From: Streptomyces roseoverticillatus
GTDB taxonomy: Bacteria > Actinomycetota > Actinomycetes > Streptomycetales > Streptomycetaceae
NCBI RefSeq assembly: GCF_000719265.1
Contig: NZ_JOFL01000029.1
Coordinates: forward strand, 3,818 to 67,817
Direction of reading: 5' to 3'
Length of the DNA stretch: 64,000 nt
Shown here: positions 20,567-28,851 of the stretch, piece by piece
Layout: each line of letters opens with the position of its first letter
Position numbering within the stretch: position 1 is the stretch's first letter
Position numbers and translations under genes: made by a program
Notes under the pieces: model-generated
What the model was told of the DNA's origin: nothing
What the model saw: the letters and a program-made list of their open reading frames with translations, nothing else
The model's database searches: none

Positions 20567-21108
20567 TCCGTGGGGCCGCCGGTGTCGTCCGTGGAGCCTG
20601 TGTCGCCCGTGTGGCCTGTGTCGCCCGTGGTGCCGGTGCCGCCTGCGTGGCCGGTGCCGGCCGGGAGCAGCGCCCTGAACACCCACGCCCGGTAGGACCA
20701 GAAGCGGAAGAGCGTGGCGGCGCCGATGCCCAGGAACTTGAAGAGGTTGTTCTGGAACGGGGTGTTCCAGCCGAAGGTGTACGTGGCCGCGTAGAGCACC
20801 CCGTTCTCGATGACCAGCCCGACGGCGCTGAACGCGGCGAAGAGGGCGACCTGGCGGCTGCGCCGGCTCCTGTCGCGGTCGCGGTAGGCGAAGTGGCGCA
20901 GCCCCAGGTAGTTGAAGGCGATGGCGACCACGGTGGCGATCACGCTGCAGCGCACGACGGGCAGCCCGGTGACCGTGCGGCAGAGGTTGAAGACCGCGAG
21001 GTTGACGACGATGCCGAGGCCGCCCACGGTGCCGAACTTGGCGAACTCCCGGCCGAGGGCCGCGAGCCCCGGTACCGCCGCTGGTCGCAAGGATCGCAGG
21101 GGTCGCAA
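20494..21108 (-). CDS. GtrA-family membrane protein with Gly/Thr/Asp-rich tail
   Basis: A 204-residue GtrA-like protein with four predicted helices: FGTVGGLGIVVNLAVFNL, VRCSVIATVVAIAFNYLGLRHF, ALFAAFSAVGLVIENGVLYAA and FKFLGIGAATLFRFWSYRAWVF. GtrA proteins are thought to flip or handle polyprenyl-linked sugars in cell-surface glycosylation, fitting its neighbours. After residue 160 the chain becomes repetitive (GTGHAGGTGTTGDTGHTGDT) and hydrophilic; this tail overlaps the 3' end of the PIG-V-like gene on the other strand. The start is a TTG at 21108 with GGAGAGG just upstream. It is divergent from the nucleotidyltransferase gene. Confidence 0.75.
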   Translation of the reverse strand: MRPLRSLRPAAVPGLAALGREFAKFGTVGGLGIVVNLAVFNLCRTVTGLPVVRCSVIATVVAIAFNYLGLRHFAYRDRDRSRRSRQVALFAAFSAVGLVIENGVLYAATYTFGWNTPFQNNLFKFLGIGAATLFRFWSYRAWVFRALLPAGTGHAGGTGTTGDTGHTGDTGSTDDTGGPTDHGEPSNSTSNPAAYHPETTAPPP

Positions 21109-21160
21109 GGGCCTCTCCCATTACGGTCGTCCCGGTATGGCCGCCACGCAAAGCAGACAT

Positions 21161-21189
21161 TTGTCGCAGAGGACTGATTGTAGTGTAAA
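21161..21189 (+). promoter_or_regulatory. possible promoter upstream of the nucleotidyltransferase gene
   Basis: TTGTCG (21161-21166) and TGTAAA (21184-21189) are 17 bases apart in an AT-rich stretch that stands out from its surroundings. The assignment rests on pattern only. Confidence 0.35.
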
Positions 21190-21237
21190 TTGCCGCAAAA
21201 ACTGACACAGTGCGATGACGACGGCGAGGACAGTGGC

Positions 21238-22317
21238 ATGACAGAGGCGGTACTGCTCGTCGGCGGCAAGGGGACCCGGCTCCGGCCGCTCACCCTCAAC
21301 ACGCCGAAGCCGATGGTCCCGGCCGCCGGCGTGCCCTTCATCGCCCATCAGCTCGCCCGCGCCCGGGCCGCCGGCGTCCGCCACGTCGTCCTGGCCACCT
21401 CCTACCTCGCCGAGGTCTTCGAGCCCTACTTCGGCGACGGCTCCGCCCACGGCCTGCGCCTGACCTACGTCACCGAGAAGGAGCCGCTCGGCACCGGCGG
21501 CGCCATCCGCAGCGCGGCGGACGCCCTCACCACCGGCCCGGCCGGCCCCGTCCTCGTCTTCAACGGCGACATCCTCACCGGACTCGACATCAGAGGCCTG
21601 CTGCACCGCCACGAACGGGCGCGGGCCGACGTCACCCTGCACCTGACCAGGGTGGCCGACCCGAGGGCCTTCGGGCTCGTCCCCACGGACGCCGACGGGC
21701 GCGTCCTGGCCTTCACCGAGAAGCCCGGCCGCCCCGAGGAGATCGTCACCGACCAGATCAACGCGGGCGCCTACGTCTTCCGGCGCGACGTCATCGACAC
21801 CATCCCCACCGGCCGCCAGGTCTCCGTCGAACGCGAGACCTTCCCCGGCCTGCTGGCCTCCGGCGCGCTGCTGCACGGCGTGGTCGACGCCTCGTACTGG
21901 CTCGATCTCGGCCGCCCCGCCTCCTTCGTGCAGGCGTCGGCCGACCTCGTCCGGGGCGTCGTCCGCTCGCCCGCCGTCCCCGGGGAGCCGGGTGAGCACC
22001 TGCTGCTGCCCGGCGCCCACGCCGCGCCCGGTGCCCGGCTGTCCGGCGGCACGGTCGTCGGCGCCGGCGCGTACGTCGCGGCGGGCGCCGAGGTCGACGG
22101 GTCCGTCGTCCTGGACGGCGCCCGCATCGAGGCCGGCGCCCGGATCCGCGCGAGCATGATCGGCCAGGGCGCCCGGGTCGGCCCGCGCACCGCCCTCGAC
22201 GGCGTGGTGATCGGCGACCACGCGGAGGTCGGCGCCGACAACGAACTGCGCGACGGCGCCCGCATCTGGTGCGGCACGGTCATTCCCGACGCGGCCATCC
22301 GCTTCTCCGCCGCCTGA
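21238..22317 (+). CDS. Sugar-1-phosphate nucleotidyltransferase (GDP-mannose pyrophosphorylase-like)
   Basis: A 359-residue enzyme with an N-terminal nucleotidyltransferase fold and a C-terminal left-handed beta-helix. The signature VLLVGGKGTRLRPLTLNTPKPMVP binds the nucleotide and sugar phosphate; FNGDIL and FTEKPGRP follow at the expected places, and the last 100 residues show hexapeptide repeats (GTVVGAGAYVAAGAEVDGS). It probably makes GDP-mannose or a related NDP-sugar for the mannosyl transfer genes downstream. ATG at 21238 has GAGGACAG upstream. It is the first plus-strand gene of the glycopolymer block. Confidence 0.82.
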   Translation: MTEAVLLVGGKGTRLRPLTLNTPKPMVPAAGVPFIAHQLARARAAGVRHVVLATSYLAEVFEPYFGDGSAHGLRLTYVTEKEPLGTGGAIRSAADALTTGPAGPVLVFNGDILTGLDIRGLLHRHERARADVTLHLTRVADPRAFGLVPTDADGRVLAFTEKPGRPEEIVTDQINAGAYVFRRDVIDTIPTGRQVSVERETFPGLLASGALLHGVVDASYWLDLGRPASFVQASADLVRGVVRSPAVPGEPGEHLLLPGAHAAPGARLSGGTVVGAGAYVAAGAEVDGSVVLDGARIEAGARIRASMIGQGARVGPRTALDGVVIGDHAEVGADNELRDGARIWCGTVIPDAAIRFSAA

Positions 22318-22408
22318 CGCTCCCCTTTCCGCCTCTCCCGCTTGATGTTCCTCCCGCCTGATGTCCCTGGCGTCTTCCCCGCCACCCGACGAACCCGAGG
22401 ACCAGCCC

Positions 22409-23218
22409 ATGAGCGCACCCCGTACCCCCGCCCCGGCGCCCCCGCTGCCCGCGGAGTGGGGCCGCACCGCGACGACCGTCGTCATGCCCACGTACAACGA
22501 GGCGGCGAACCTCGCCACCATGGCCGAGGCGCTCATGGCCCTGCCCCTGGAGGGCCTGCGGCTGCTGGTCGTCGACGACAACAGCCCCGACGGCACCGGC
22601 GCGATCGCCGAACAACTGGCCGAGAAGTACAACGAGCCCGGACGCACCCGCATGGGCGTCCTGCACCGCACCACCAAGGACGGCCTCGGCCGTGCCTACG
22701 CCGCGGGCATGGCCCGGGCCGTCTCCGAGGGCGCCGCCTACGTCGTGCAGATGGACGCCGACGGCAGCCATCCCGCGGAGAAGGTCCCCGAACTGCTCGG
22801 GGTCGCCCTCGCGACCGGCGCGGACGTCGTCGTCGGCAGCCGGTACGTGCCCGGCGGCTCCCTCTCGGACGCCTGGAAAGTCCACCGCAAGCTGCTCTCC
22901 CGCTGGGCCAACGCCTACGCCAGCACCGTCCTGGGCACCCGCGTCCGGGACATCACCGGCGGCTTCAACCTGTGGTCCGCCGCCGCCATCAACGCCATCG
23001 ATCTGGAGACCGTCGACAGCGCCGGCTACAGCTTCCAGGTGGAGATGAAGTACCGGGCGCTGAAGGCCGGGTACACCGTCATGGAGGTGCCGATCCACTT
23101 CGAGGACCGCACCGCCGGGGAGTCGAAGATGAACCTGGCCGTCCAGCTCGAATCGGTGGTCATGCCGTGGCGGCTGCGCACGAGGCCGGCCCGTGCTGCC
23201 GGTCGCCGCGCCCGCTGA
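22409..23218 (+). CDS. Polyprenyl-phosphate mannose synthase (DPM1/Ppm-like GT2)
   Basis: A 269-residue GT2 enzyme that moves mannose from GDP-mannose to polyprenyl phosphate, making the donor for GT-C transferases. Motifs are VVMPTYNEAANL, LLVVDDNSPDGTG, VVQMDADGSHPAEKVPEL (the DAD metal site), GSRYVPGGS, DITGGFNLWSAAAI and VPIHFEDRTAGESKM. There is no C-terminal GtrA-like membrane domain in this chain; a separate GtrA is nearby. ATG at 22409 is chosen because it is preceded by GAGGACC; a start at 22361 is open. The downstream gene begins inside its last 26 bases. Confidence 0.87.
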   Translation: MSAPRTPAPAPPLPAEWGRTATTVVMPTYNEAANLATMAEALMALPLEGLRLLVVDDNSPDGTGAIAEQLAEKYNEPGRTRMGVLHRTTKDGLGRAYAAGMARAVSEGAAYVVQMDADGSHPAEKVPELLGVALATGADVVVGSRYVPGGSLSDAWKVHRKLLSRWANAYASTVLGTRVRDITGGFNLWSAAAINAIDLETVDSAGYSFQVEMKYRALKAGYTVMEVPIHFEDRTAGESKMNLAVQLESVVMPWRLRTRPARAAGRRAR

Positions 23219-24731
23219 ACCGGCGGCCCCGCCCGGGGCCGCCCCGCAAGGCCGCCCGGCGGGCCTCCACCGGCCCGTCCCGGCCTGCGTCCTGCTGACG
23301 GCCGTCCTCCTGCTGCTCATGACCGTACGGCTGCCCTGGGCCGGGGACCTCGGGATGCACGCGGCCGTCCTCGAACGGCTGCGCGCCGATCTGCTCCACC
23401 CCGGCAACCCCCTGGTCGACGCCGCCACCCCGAGCCCGTACTACTCGCCCTGGGCGGTCCTGCTCGCGCTCACCGGATCGGCGACCGGCTGGGGGACCTT
23501 CACCGTGCTGCGCCTGGGCGCGCTCGCCGCCCTCGTGCTGCTCGGCACGGGCGTCCACGCCTTCGTCCGGACGTTCACCCGCAGCAGGGCGGCGGTGTCG
23601 CTGGCGGTGCTCTGCCTGCTCCTGCTGTACGGAGTGAGGCTTTTCGCGTGGAGCGGCGTCCTGGGCCTCACGTCGATGTCCCTCACTCTCGCCTACCCGA
23701 GCACGTTCGCCTTCGGACTGGCCTTCCATCTGTGGGCGCTGCTGCGGCGCGCCCTGGCCGCCGGCCGGGGGACCGCGGCCTTCCTGGGGCTCGGGCTGCT
23801 GCTCGCCGGGATCCTGCTCGTCCATCAGTTCACCGGCGCCGTCGCCGCGCTGGGCTGCGCCGCGATGCTCCTGGGCGCCCGGCCGTGGCCGGCGCGCGCG
23901 GTGCGGCTGCGGGTGGCCGCGGCGGGCGCCCTGGCCGCGGCCGTGCCCGCCTGCTGGCCGTACTACGCGTTCTACTCCCTGCTCGGCACGGGCAGCGGCC
24001 TGGACGACATCCACCGGCCGCTCTACGACCACCTCGCGACGAAGTTCTGCCTGACCGCGCTCGGCGCGGCCGCCCTGGTGCTGCGCGCGCGGCGCGACCG
24101 CCGCGACCCACTGGTGATCTTCTTCGTGCTGGGGCTCGCCGTCTTCGCCGCCGGAGGGCTGAGCGGGCATCAGGCGTGGGGCAGGATCCTGCCCGCCGTC
24201 CTCGTCCCGGCCCAGCTCGCGCTCGCCCTGGAGACGGCGGGCGGCGGGCGCCGGGCGCGGGCGGCCCTCGCCCCGCTGACCGCCGTCGCCCTCCTGGCCG
24301 GAGCCTGGACGCAGGCCGGGGTGCTCGGCTACGTCCTGCGGCCCCAGGCCGTCCCGCCCGTCCTGCGCCACATCCACACCGTCGCGCTCTGGCCACGGTT
24401 CACCTGGGCGGCGCGCGAAGTGCCCGCCGGGCAGACGGTGATGACCGACAACTACTACGCGCTGCGCATGCTCCCCGCGTACGGGCCGTACACCGTCGCC
24501 CCCGCCTATCCCGACGTCTTCCTCTCCGACGCGGCCCGCCGCCGCGCCGAGACCCGCCGCTTCTTCGCCCGGGACACCTCCCGGGCCGAGCGGCTCGGCA
24601 TCCTCAAGGAGTACCGCGTGCGCTGGGTGCTGCAGCAGAACGGCGGCCCGGGCCTGGACCGGGACGATCCCGCCGTGCGCCGGACCGTCCGCGGCCCGGC
24701 CGGGTTCACCCTCTCGGAGGTTGCTCCGTGA
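23193..24731 (+). CDS. Multispanning GT-C-like membrane protein
   Basis: A 512-residue protein with about 11-12 hydrophobic helices. The first extracytoplasmic loop, LPWAGDLGMHAAVLERLRAD, carries acidic residues in the position used by GT-C transferases, and the C-terminal extracytoplasmic part (about residues 390-512) contains MTDNYYALRML, AETRRFFARDT and VRWVLQQNGG, resembling soluble ends of arabinosyl/mannosyl transferases. The family is not identified with certainty. It starts with GTG inside the Ppm-like gene (26-base overlap), and its stop overlaps the next start as GTGA, so it is translationally coupled on both sides. Confidence 0.65.
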   Translation: MLPVAAPAEPAAPPGAAPQGRPAGLHRPVPACVLLTAVLLLLMTVRLPWAGDLGMHAAVLERLRADLLHPGNPLVDAATPSPYYSPWAVLLALTGSATGWGTFTVLRLGALAALVLLGTGVHAFVRTFTRSRAAVSLAVLCLLLLYGVRLFAWSGVLGLTSMSLTLAYPSTFAFGLAFHLWALLRRALAAGRGTAAFLGLGLLLAGILLVHQFTGAVAALGCAAMLLGARPWPARAVRLRVAAAGALAAAVPACWPYYAFYSLLGTGSGLDDIHRPLYDHLATKFCLTALGAAALVLRARRDRRDPLVIFFVLGLAVFAAGGLSGHQAWGRILPAVLVPAQLALALETAGGGRRARAALAPLTAVALLAGAWTQAGVLGYVLRPQAVPPVLRHIHTVALWPRFTWAAREVPAGQTVMTDNYYALRMLPAYGPYTVAPAYPDVFLSDAARRRAETRRFFARDTSRAERLGILKEYRVRWVLQQNGGPGLDRDDPAVRRTVRGPAGFTLSEVAP

Positions 24732-25999
24732 GCGCCGGGCCGGGCGGGGGCGCCGACCTCTTCGGTCGCTGGCTGCGCGGGCGGGCGCCGTGGCCGGTGC
24801 TGCTCGCCGCGCTGCTGGTCCTCGCGCTGGACGTCGTGCGCGTGGTGCGGGGCCCCCGGACGCCGGGGATAGACAACGCCGTGGTGGTGCGGGCGGCGCA
24901 TGCCCTGCTCGACGGGGGCTCGCCGTACGCGGACAAGCGCTTCCTCTACCTGCCGGGCGCCGTGTTCGCGGCGCTCCCGCAGACGCTGGTCGCCGGGGAC
25001 GTACTGGCCACGGCGGTACCCGTGGCCGCCGCGCTGTTCGTCCTCGCCGGGGTGGTGCTCGCCCTGCGGGTCTTCGGGGTGCGGCCCGACAGCAGGCTCG
25101 CGGCGGGCGTCACCGCCGCGCTCGGCGTCTTCGAGCCCTTCCACGGCGTCGTCTACCTCGGCAACTGGACGGTCCTGTCGGCCGTCGCCTTCCCCGCCGC
25201 CCTCCTGCTCGCGCGCGACGGGCGCTGGTGCGCGGCCGGGGGAGTGGTGGGCGCGGCGCTGGCGCTGAAGCCGATGCTCGTGCCGCTGCTGCTGCTGTTC
25301 GTGCTGGCCCGGCGGTGGCGGGCGCTGGCCTGGGCCGTGGGCGTCCCCGCCGCGGTGTCCCTGGCGTCGGCGCTCGCGATGCCCCGCCCCGGGCTGTTCT
25401 TCACCCGGACGCTGCCGTTCCTGATGCGGGGCCAGGACGCGTACGCCCGTCCGTTCGACGCCGCCTGGCCGTCGGTGCTGCCACGCCTCGGGGTGCCGGA
25501 GCCGCTCGCGCTCGCCCTCGCGGCCGGCGCGGCGGTGGCGGTGCTGCTGTGCGCGCGGTGCCGGTGGCGGGCCGGCGGCGATCCGGCCCTGCGGCTGGTG
25601 GAGTGCGCGTCGCTGCTGATGCTCGCGGCGTTCCTGGTCTCGCGCCCCTCGTTCCAGCACTACATGCTCGTCGTCCTCCCCTCGCTCGCCGCGTCGCTGG
25701 TGGTGCGCGCCGCGGCGGCACGCTCGGTGTGGCTGTGGCTGCCCTTGCTCCCCGAGGCCGCCGGGGTGTCCTGGCCGTACCTGGACACGGCCCGGAGGCA
25801 TGCCTTCCGCGATGTCGTCCTGATCGCCGGGGTGACCGCGGCCCTCGCCCTGCACGCCTGGCGCACCCGCTCGGCCCCCTCGCGGGAGGTGACTGTCAGT
25901 GCCCGCGCCTACGCTTTGGGTAATCGCGAATCCGTCCGTGCGGATGGCGGGCCGCCCGACCGTGCCCGCGATGCGCCGGACCGCACCGAGACGAGGTGA
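24728..25999 (+). CDS. DUF2029/GT87-like membrane glycosyltransferase
   Basis: A 423-residue membrane protein with about ten helices. The segment GIDNAVVVRAAHALLDGGSPYADKRFLYLPGAVFAALP matches the first loop of the GT87/DUF2029 family (polyprenyl-phosphate-mannose-dependent alpha-mannosyltransferases), including the acidic D in the loop and the Tyr-rich FLYLPG. A second conserved stretch is SRPSFQHYMLVVLPSLAA. The start GTG at 24728 overlaps the previous stop (GTGA) and its own stop overlaps the next start (GTGA). The last 40 residues are hydrophilic and low in complexity. Confidence 0.7.
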   Translation: MSAGPGGGADLFGRWLRGRAPWPVLLAALLVLALDVVRVVRGPRTPGIDNAVVVRAAHALLDGGSPYADKRFLYLPGAVFAALPQTLVAGDVLATAVPVAAALFVLAGVVLALRVFGVRPDSRLAAGVTAALGVFEPFHGVVYLGNWTVLSAVAFPAALLLARDGRWCAAGGVVGAALALKPMLVPLLLLFVLARRWRALAWAVGVPAAVSLASALAMPRPGLFFTRTLPFLMRGQDAYARPFDAAWPSVLPRLGVPEPLALALAAGAAVAVLLCARCRWRAGGDPALRLVECASLLMLAAFLVSRPSFQHYMLVVLPSLAASLVVRAAAARSVWLWLPLLPEAAGVSWPYLDTARRHAFRDVVLIAGVTAALALHAWRTRSAPSREVTVSARAYALGNRESVRADGGPPDRARDAPDRTETR

Positions 26000-28851
26000 C
26001 CGTGACCGCCGCACATCCCGCCCCCGGCCCTGATGTCAGTGTCGTCGTGATCGTCCACAACGACGCCGAACGCCTGCCGCGTGCCGTGCGGTCGGTCCTC
26101 GCCCAGTCCCTGCGCAACCTCGAAGTGATCATCGTCGACGACTGCTCGACGGACGGCACCTTCGCCGCCGCCGAGCGGCTGACCACCACCGACCCGCGGG
26201 TCCGGCTCATCCGGCTGCCCGTCAACAGCGGCGGCTGCGGCGCCCCGCGCAACGCCGGCATCGACGCTGCCCGCGCCCCCCGCCTCATGTTCCTCGACAG
26301 CGACGACGAACTGCCCTACCACGCCTGCAAGTCCCTGCTCCTCACCGCCGAGGAGACCGGCGCCGACCTCGTCACCGGCGAGGTCACCCGGCTCTTCGAG
26401 GAGTCCGGCACCACCGGCCTGTGGTACCCGGAGCTGTTCGAGGACGTCCGCGTCGTCCACGGCATCCGCTCCGCCCCCGAGTTCTTCCTCGACCACCTCT
26501 CCACCAACAAGCTCTACCGCGCGGACTTCCTCGCCCGCCACGCCCTCCGCTTCCCCGAGGACATGCACTACGAGGACCAGCTCTTCACCGCCCGCGCCCT
26601 CACCCTCGCCCGCACCTTCGCCGTCGTCCCCTGGCCCGTCTACACCTGGCGCCTCGCCGCCGACCCCGCCACCCTCTCCATCTCCTCCAGCCGCCACAAG
26701 CTGCGCAACGCCGTCGACCGCATCAAGGCCGCCCGGCTCATCGACGCCTTCCTGGAGGAGTCCGGCAACGCCGCCCTGCGGCCCGCCAAGGACGAGAAGT
26801 TCCTCCGCCACGACTTCCGCCTCTACCTCGGCGACCTGCCCTTCCGCGACCCCGAGTGGATCGCCGGCTTCGCCGCCGCCGTCACCCCCTACCTCGCGGA
26901 GATCGCCCCCGAGGCGCTCGCCGCCATGCCCCGCGAACAGCAGATCTGCCAGTTCCTGCTGTGCGCCGGGCGGCACGAGGAGGCCGCCGAGTGCGCCCGC
27001 ACACTCGACCGACCCCGGCTCGCCCCCCGCCACGTCGTCCGCGAGGCCGGCCGCACGTACTGGGGCCCCGCCCTGCCGCGCGACGCCGAGGAGGCCGCCG
27101 GACTCGACATCACCTCCTGGCGCCTGGACGACCAGCCCTTCGCCGCCGGCCCCCTGCGCCACGAAGTGGCGGACATCGCCGCCGACGGCCCCCTGCTGCG
27201 GATCCGGCTGCACACCTACGACCCCGCCCTCCTGCTCACCGCACCGGGCCCGGTCACGGCCGAGCTGCGCATCGCCACCACCGGAGAGCCGCTCGCCGTG
27301 CCCTTCGCCTACGAGCCGGCCGCGCCCGGCGAGGACGGACGCCCCGCCCGCCGCACCGCCGAGGCCGTCCTCGACCCCCGCCGCATCCCCCTCGGCCCCA
27401 GGGGCTTCCGCGGGCGCCGCCACCCCGTCGTCGTCCTCGAACGCCTCGGCCTGACCCGCTCCGACCCGCTCCTGGCCCCCGCCGCCCTCACCTCGCTGCG
27501 GGCGAGGATCCCCCAGCGCGGACCCCTCGCCGCCCACACCGTGCGCCTGGCCTGCGAAGGACACGGCGCCGGCCGGCTGGAGCTGTCCTGGGAACGCGCC
27601 GGCGCCCTCGGCCGCGCCGAAGCCGCCGCCGGGCGGGCCGAGCCCGTCCGCCGCGGCCTCCAGCGGCTCACCCGCCGCGTCACCGGCCCCCGCCTCAAGG
27701 CCCTCACCTACCACGAACTGCAGAAGCTGCCCGTGGACGACGGCCTCGTCGTCTTCGAGGCCCTGGAAGGCCGCGGCTACGCCGACAGCCCCCGCGCCAT
27801 CCACGAGGAGCTGCAGCGGCGCGGCCTGCCGCTGCGCGCCGTCTGGTCGTACGCCGGCAACCGCTCCTCCTACCCCGAAGGGGTGCCGCTCGTGCGCCGC
27901 GGCAGCTGGGAGTACGTCCACGCCCTCGCCCGCGCCCGCTACTGGGTCGACTCCCACGGCTTCCCCACGCTCTACGGGAAGCGGCCCGCCACCCGTTATC
28001 TGCAGACCTGGCACGGCCAGGCGTTCAAGCACATGGGCTTCGACGTGCCCGAGCTGCGGCTGGCGGGCGCCGAGCGGCAGCAGCGGCACCGCGAGACGAT
28101 CGCCCGCTGGGACGCCCTCATCGCCCCCAGCGAGGAGTTCGAGCGCACCTTCGTCCGCGCCAACGCGTACGAGGGCGAGCTCCTGCGCACCGGCCTGCCC
28201 CGCAACGACGACCTCGTCCGCCGGGACGACCCCGCCCGCCGCGAGCGCGCAGCCGCCACCCGCGAGCGCCTGCAGATCCCCGACGGCCGCCGCGTCCTGC
28301 TGTACGCCCCCACGTTCCGCGACGGGGCGCGCGGCAGCGGCGACTCCGTCCGCGCCGACCTCGCCGAGCTCGTCCGCTTCCTCGGCGAGGACTGGACGAT
28401 CGTCGTCCGCCCGCACTACTACGAGCGGTACACCGTCCCCCGCGAGCTCGGCCACGCGGTCCGCGACGGCCGGGAGTTCCCCGACCTCAACGACCTGCTG
28501 CTCGCCTCCGACGCCCTCCTCACGGACTACTCGTCCCTGATGTTCGACTACGCCAACCTCGGCCGGCCCATCCTGTTCTTCACCGACGACTACGAGCACT
28601 ACCGCGCCACCGCCCGCGGCACGTACTACGACCTGACCGACATCGCCCCCGGCCCGATGCTCACCACGACCGGCGAGCTGATCGCCGCCCTGCGCGACCT
28701 GAAGGCCGTCCAGGAGGAGTGGGCCGGGGCCTACGCTCGCTTCCGGGAGCGCTTCAACCCCTACGAGACGGGGCGGTCGAGCGAGGCCGTGGTGGACCTC
28801 TTCTTCGGCGGCGCCGCCGGCCGGGCCGGTGCGGAAGGCGGTCCACGGTGA
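25996..28851 (+). CDS. GT2-TagF fusion: glycosyltransferase plus CDP-glycerol glycerophosphotransferase
   Basis: A 951-residue two-domain enzyme. Residues 14-250 are a GT-A glycosyltransferase (VSVVVIVHNDAERLPRAV, IIVDDCSTDGT, FLDSDDELP). A middle beta-rich segment (about 370-480) follows. Residues 580-940 are a TagB/TagF-type polyol-phosphate polymerase: YLQTWHGQAFKHMGFD, APSEEFERTF, RTGLPRNDDLV, LLYAPTFRDG, VVRPHYYERY and LLTDYSSLMFDYANLGRPILFF. It probably builds a teichoic-acid-type polymer on the inner face of the membrane. The start overlaps the previous gene and the stop overlaps the next, both as GTGA. Confidence 0.83.
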   Translation: MTVTAAHPAPGPDVSVVVIVHNDAERLPRAVRSVLAQSLRNLEVIIVDDCSTDGTFAAAERLTTTDPRVRLIRLPVNSGGCGAPRNAGIDAARAPRLMFLDSDDELPYHACKSLLLTAEETGADLVTGEVTRLFEESGTTGLWYPELFEDVRVVHGIRSAPEFFLDHLSTNKLYRADFLARHALRFPEDMHYEDQLFTARALTLARTFAVVPWPVYTWRLAADPATLSISSSRHKLRNAVDRIKAARLIDAFLEESGNAALRPAKDEKFLRHDFRLYLGDLPFRDPEWIAGFAAAVTPYLAEIAPEALAAMPREQQICQFLLCAGRHEEAAECARTLDRPRLAPRHVVREAGRTYWGPALPRDAEEAAGLDITSWRLDDQPFAAGPLRHEVADIAADGPLLRIRLHTYDPALLLTAPGPVTAELRIATTGEPLAVPFAYEPAAPGEDGRPARRTAEAVLDPRRIPLGPRGFRGRRHPVVVLERLGLTRSDPLLAPAALTSLRARIPQRGPLAAHTVRLACEGHGAGRLELSWERAGALGRAEAAAGRAEPVRRGLQRLTRRVTGPRLKALTYHELQKLPVDDGLVVFEALEGRGYADSPRAIHEELQRRGLPLRAVWSYAGNRSSYPEGVPLVRRGSWEYVHALARARYWVDSHGFPTLYGKRPATRYLQTWHGQAFKHMGFDVPELRLAGAERQQRHRETIARWDALIAPSEEFERTFVRANAYEGELLRTGLPRNDDLVRRDDPARRERAAATRERLQIPDGRRVLLYAPTFRDGARGSGDSVRADLAELVRFLGEDWTIVVRPHYYERYTVPRELGHAVRDGREFPDLNDLLLASDALLTDYSSLMFDYANLGRPILFFTDDYEHYRATARGTYYDLTDIAPGPMLTTTGELIAALRDLKAVQEEWAGAYARFRERFNPYETGRSSEAVVDLFFGGAAGRAGAEGGPR

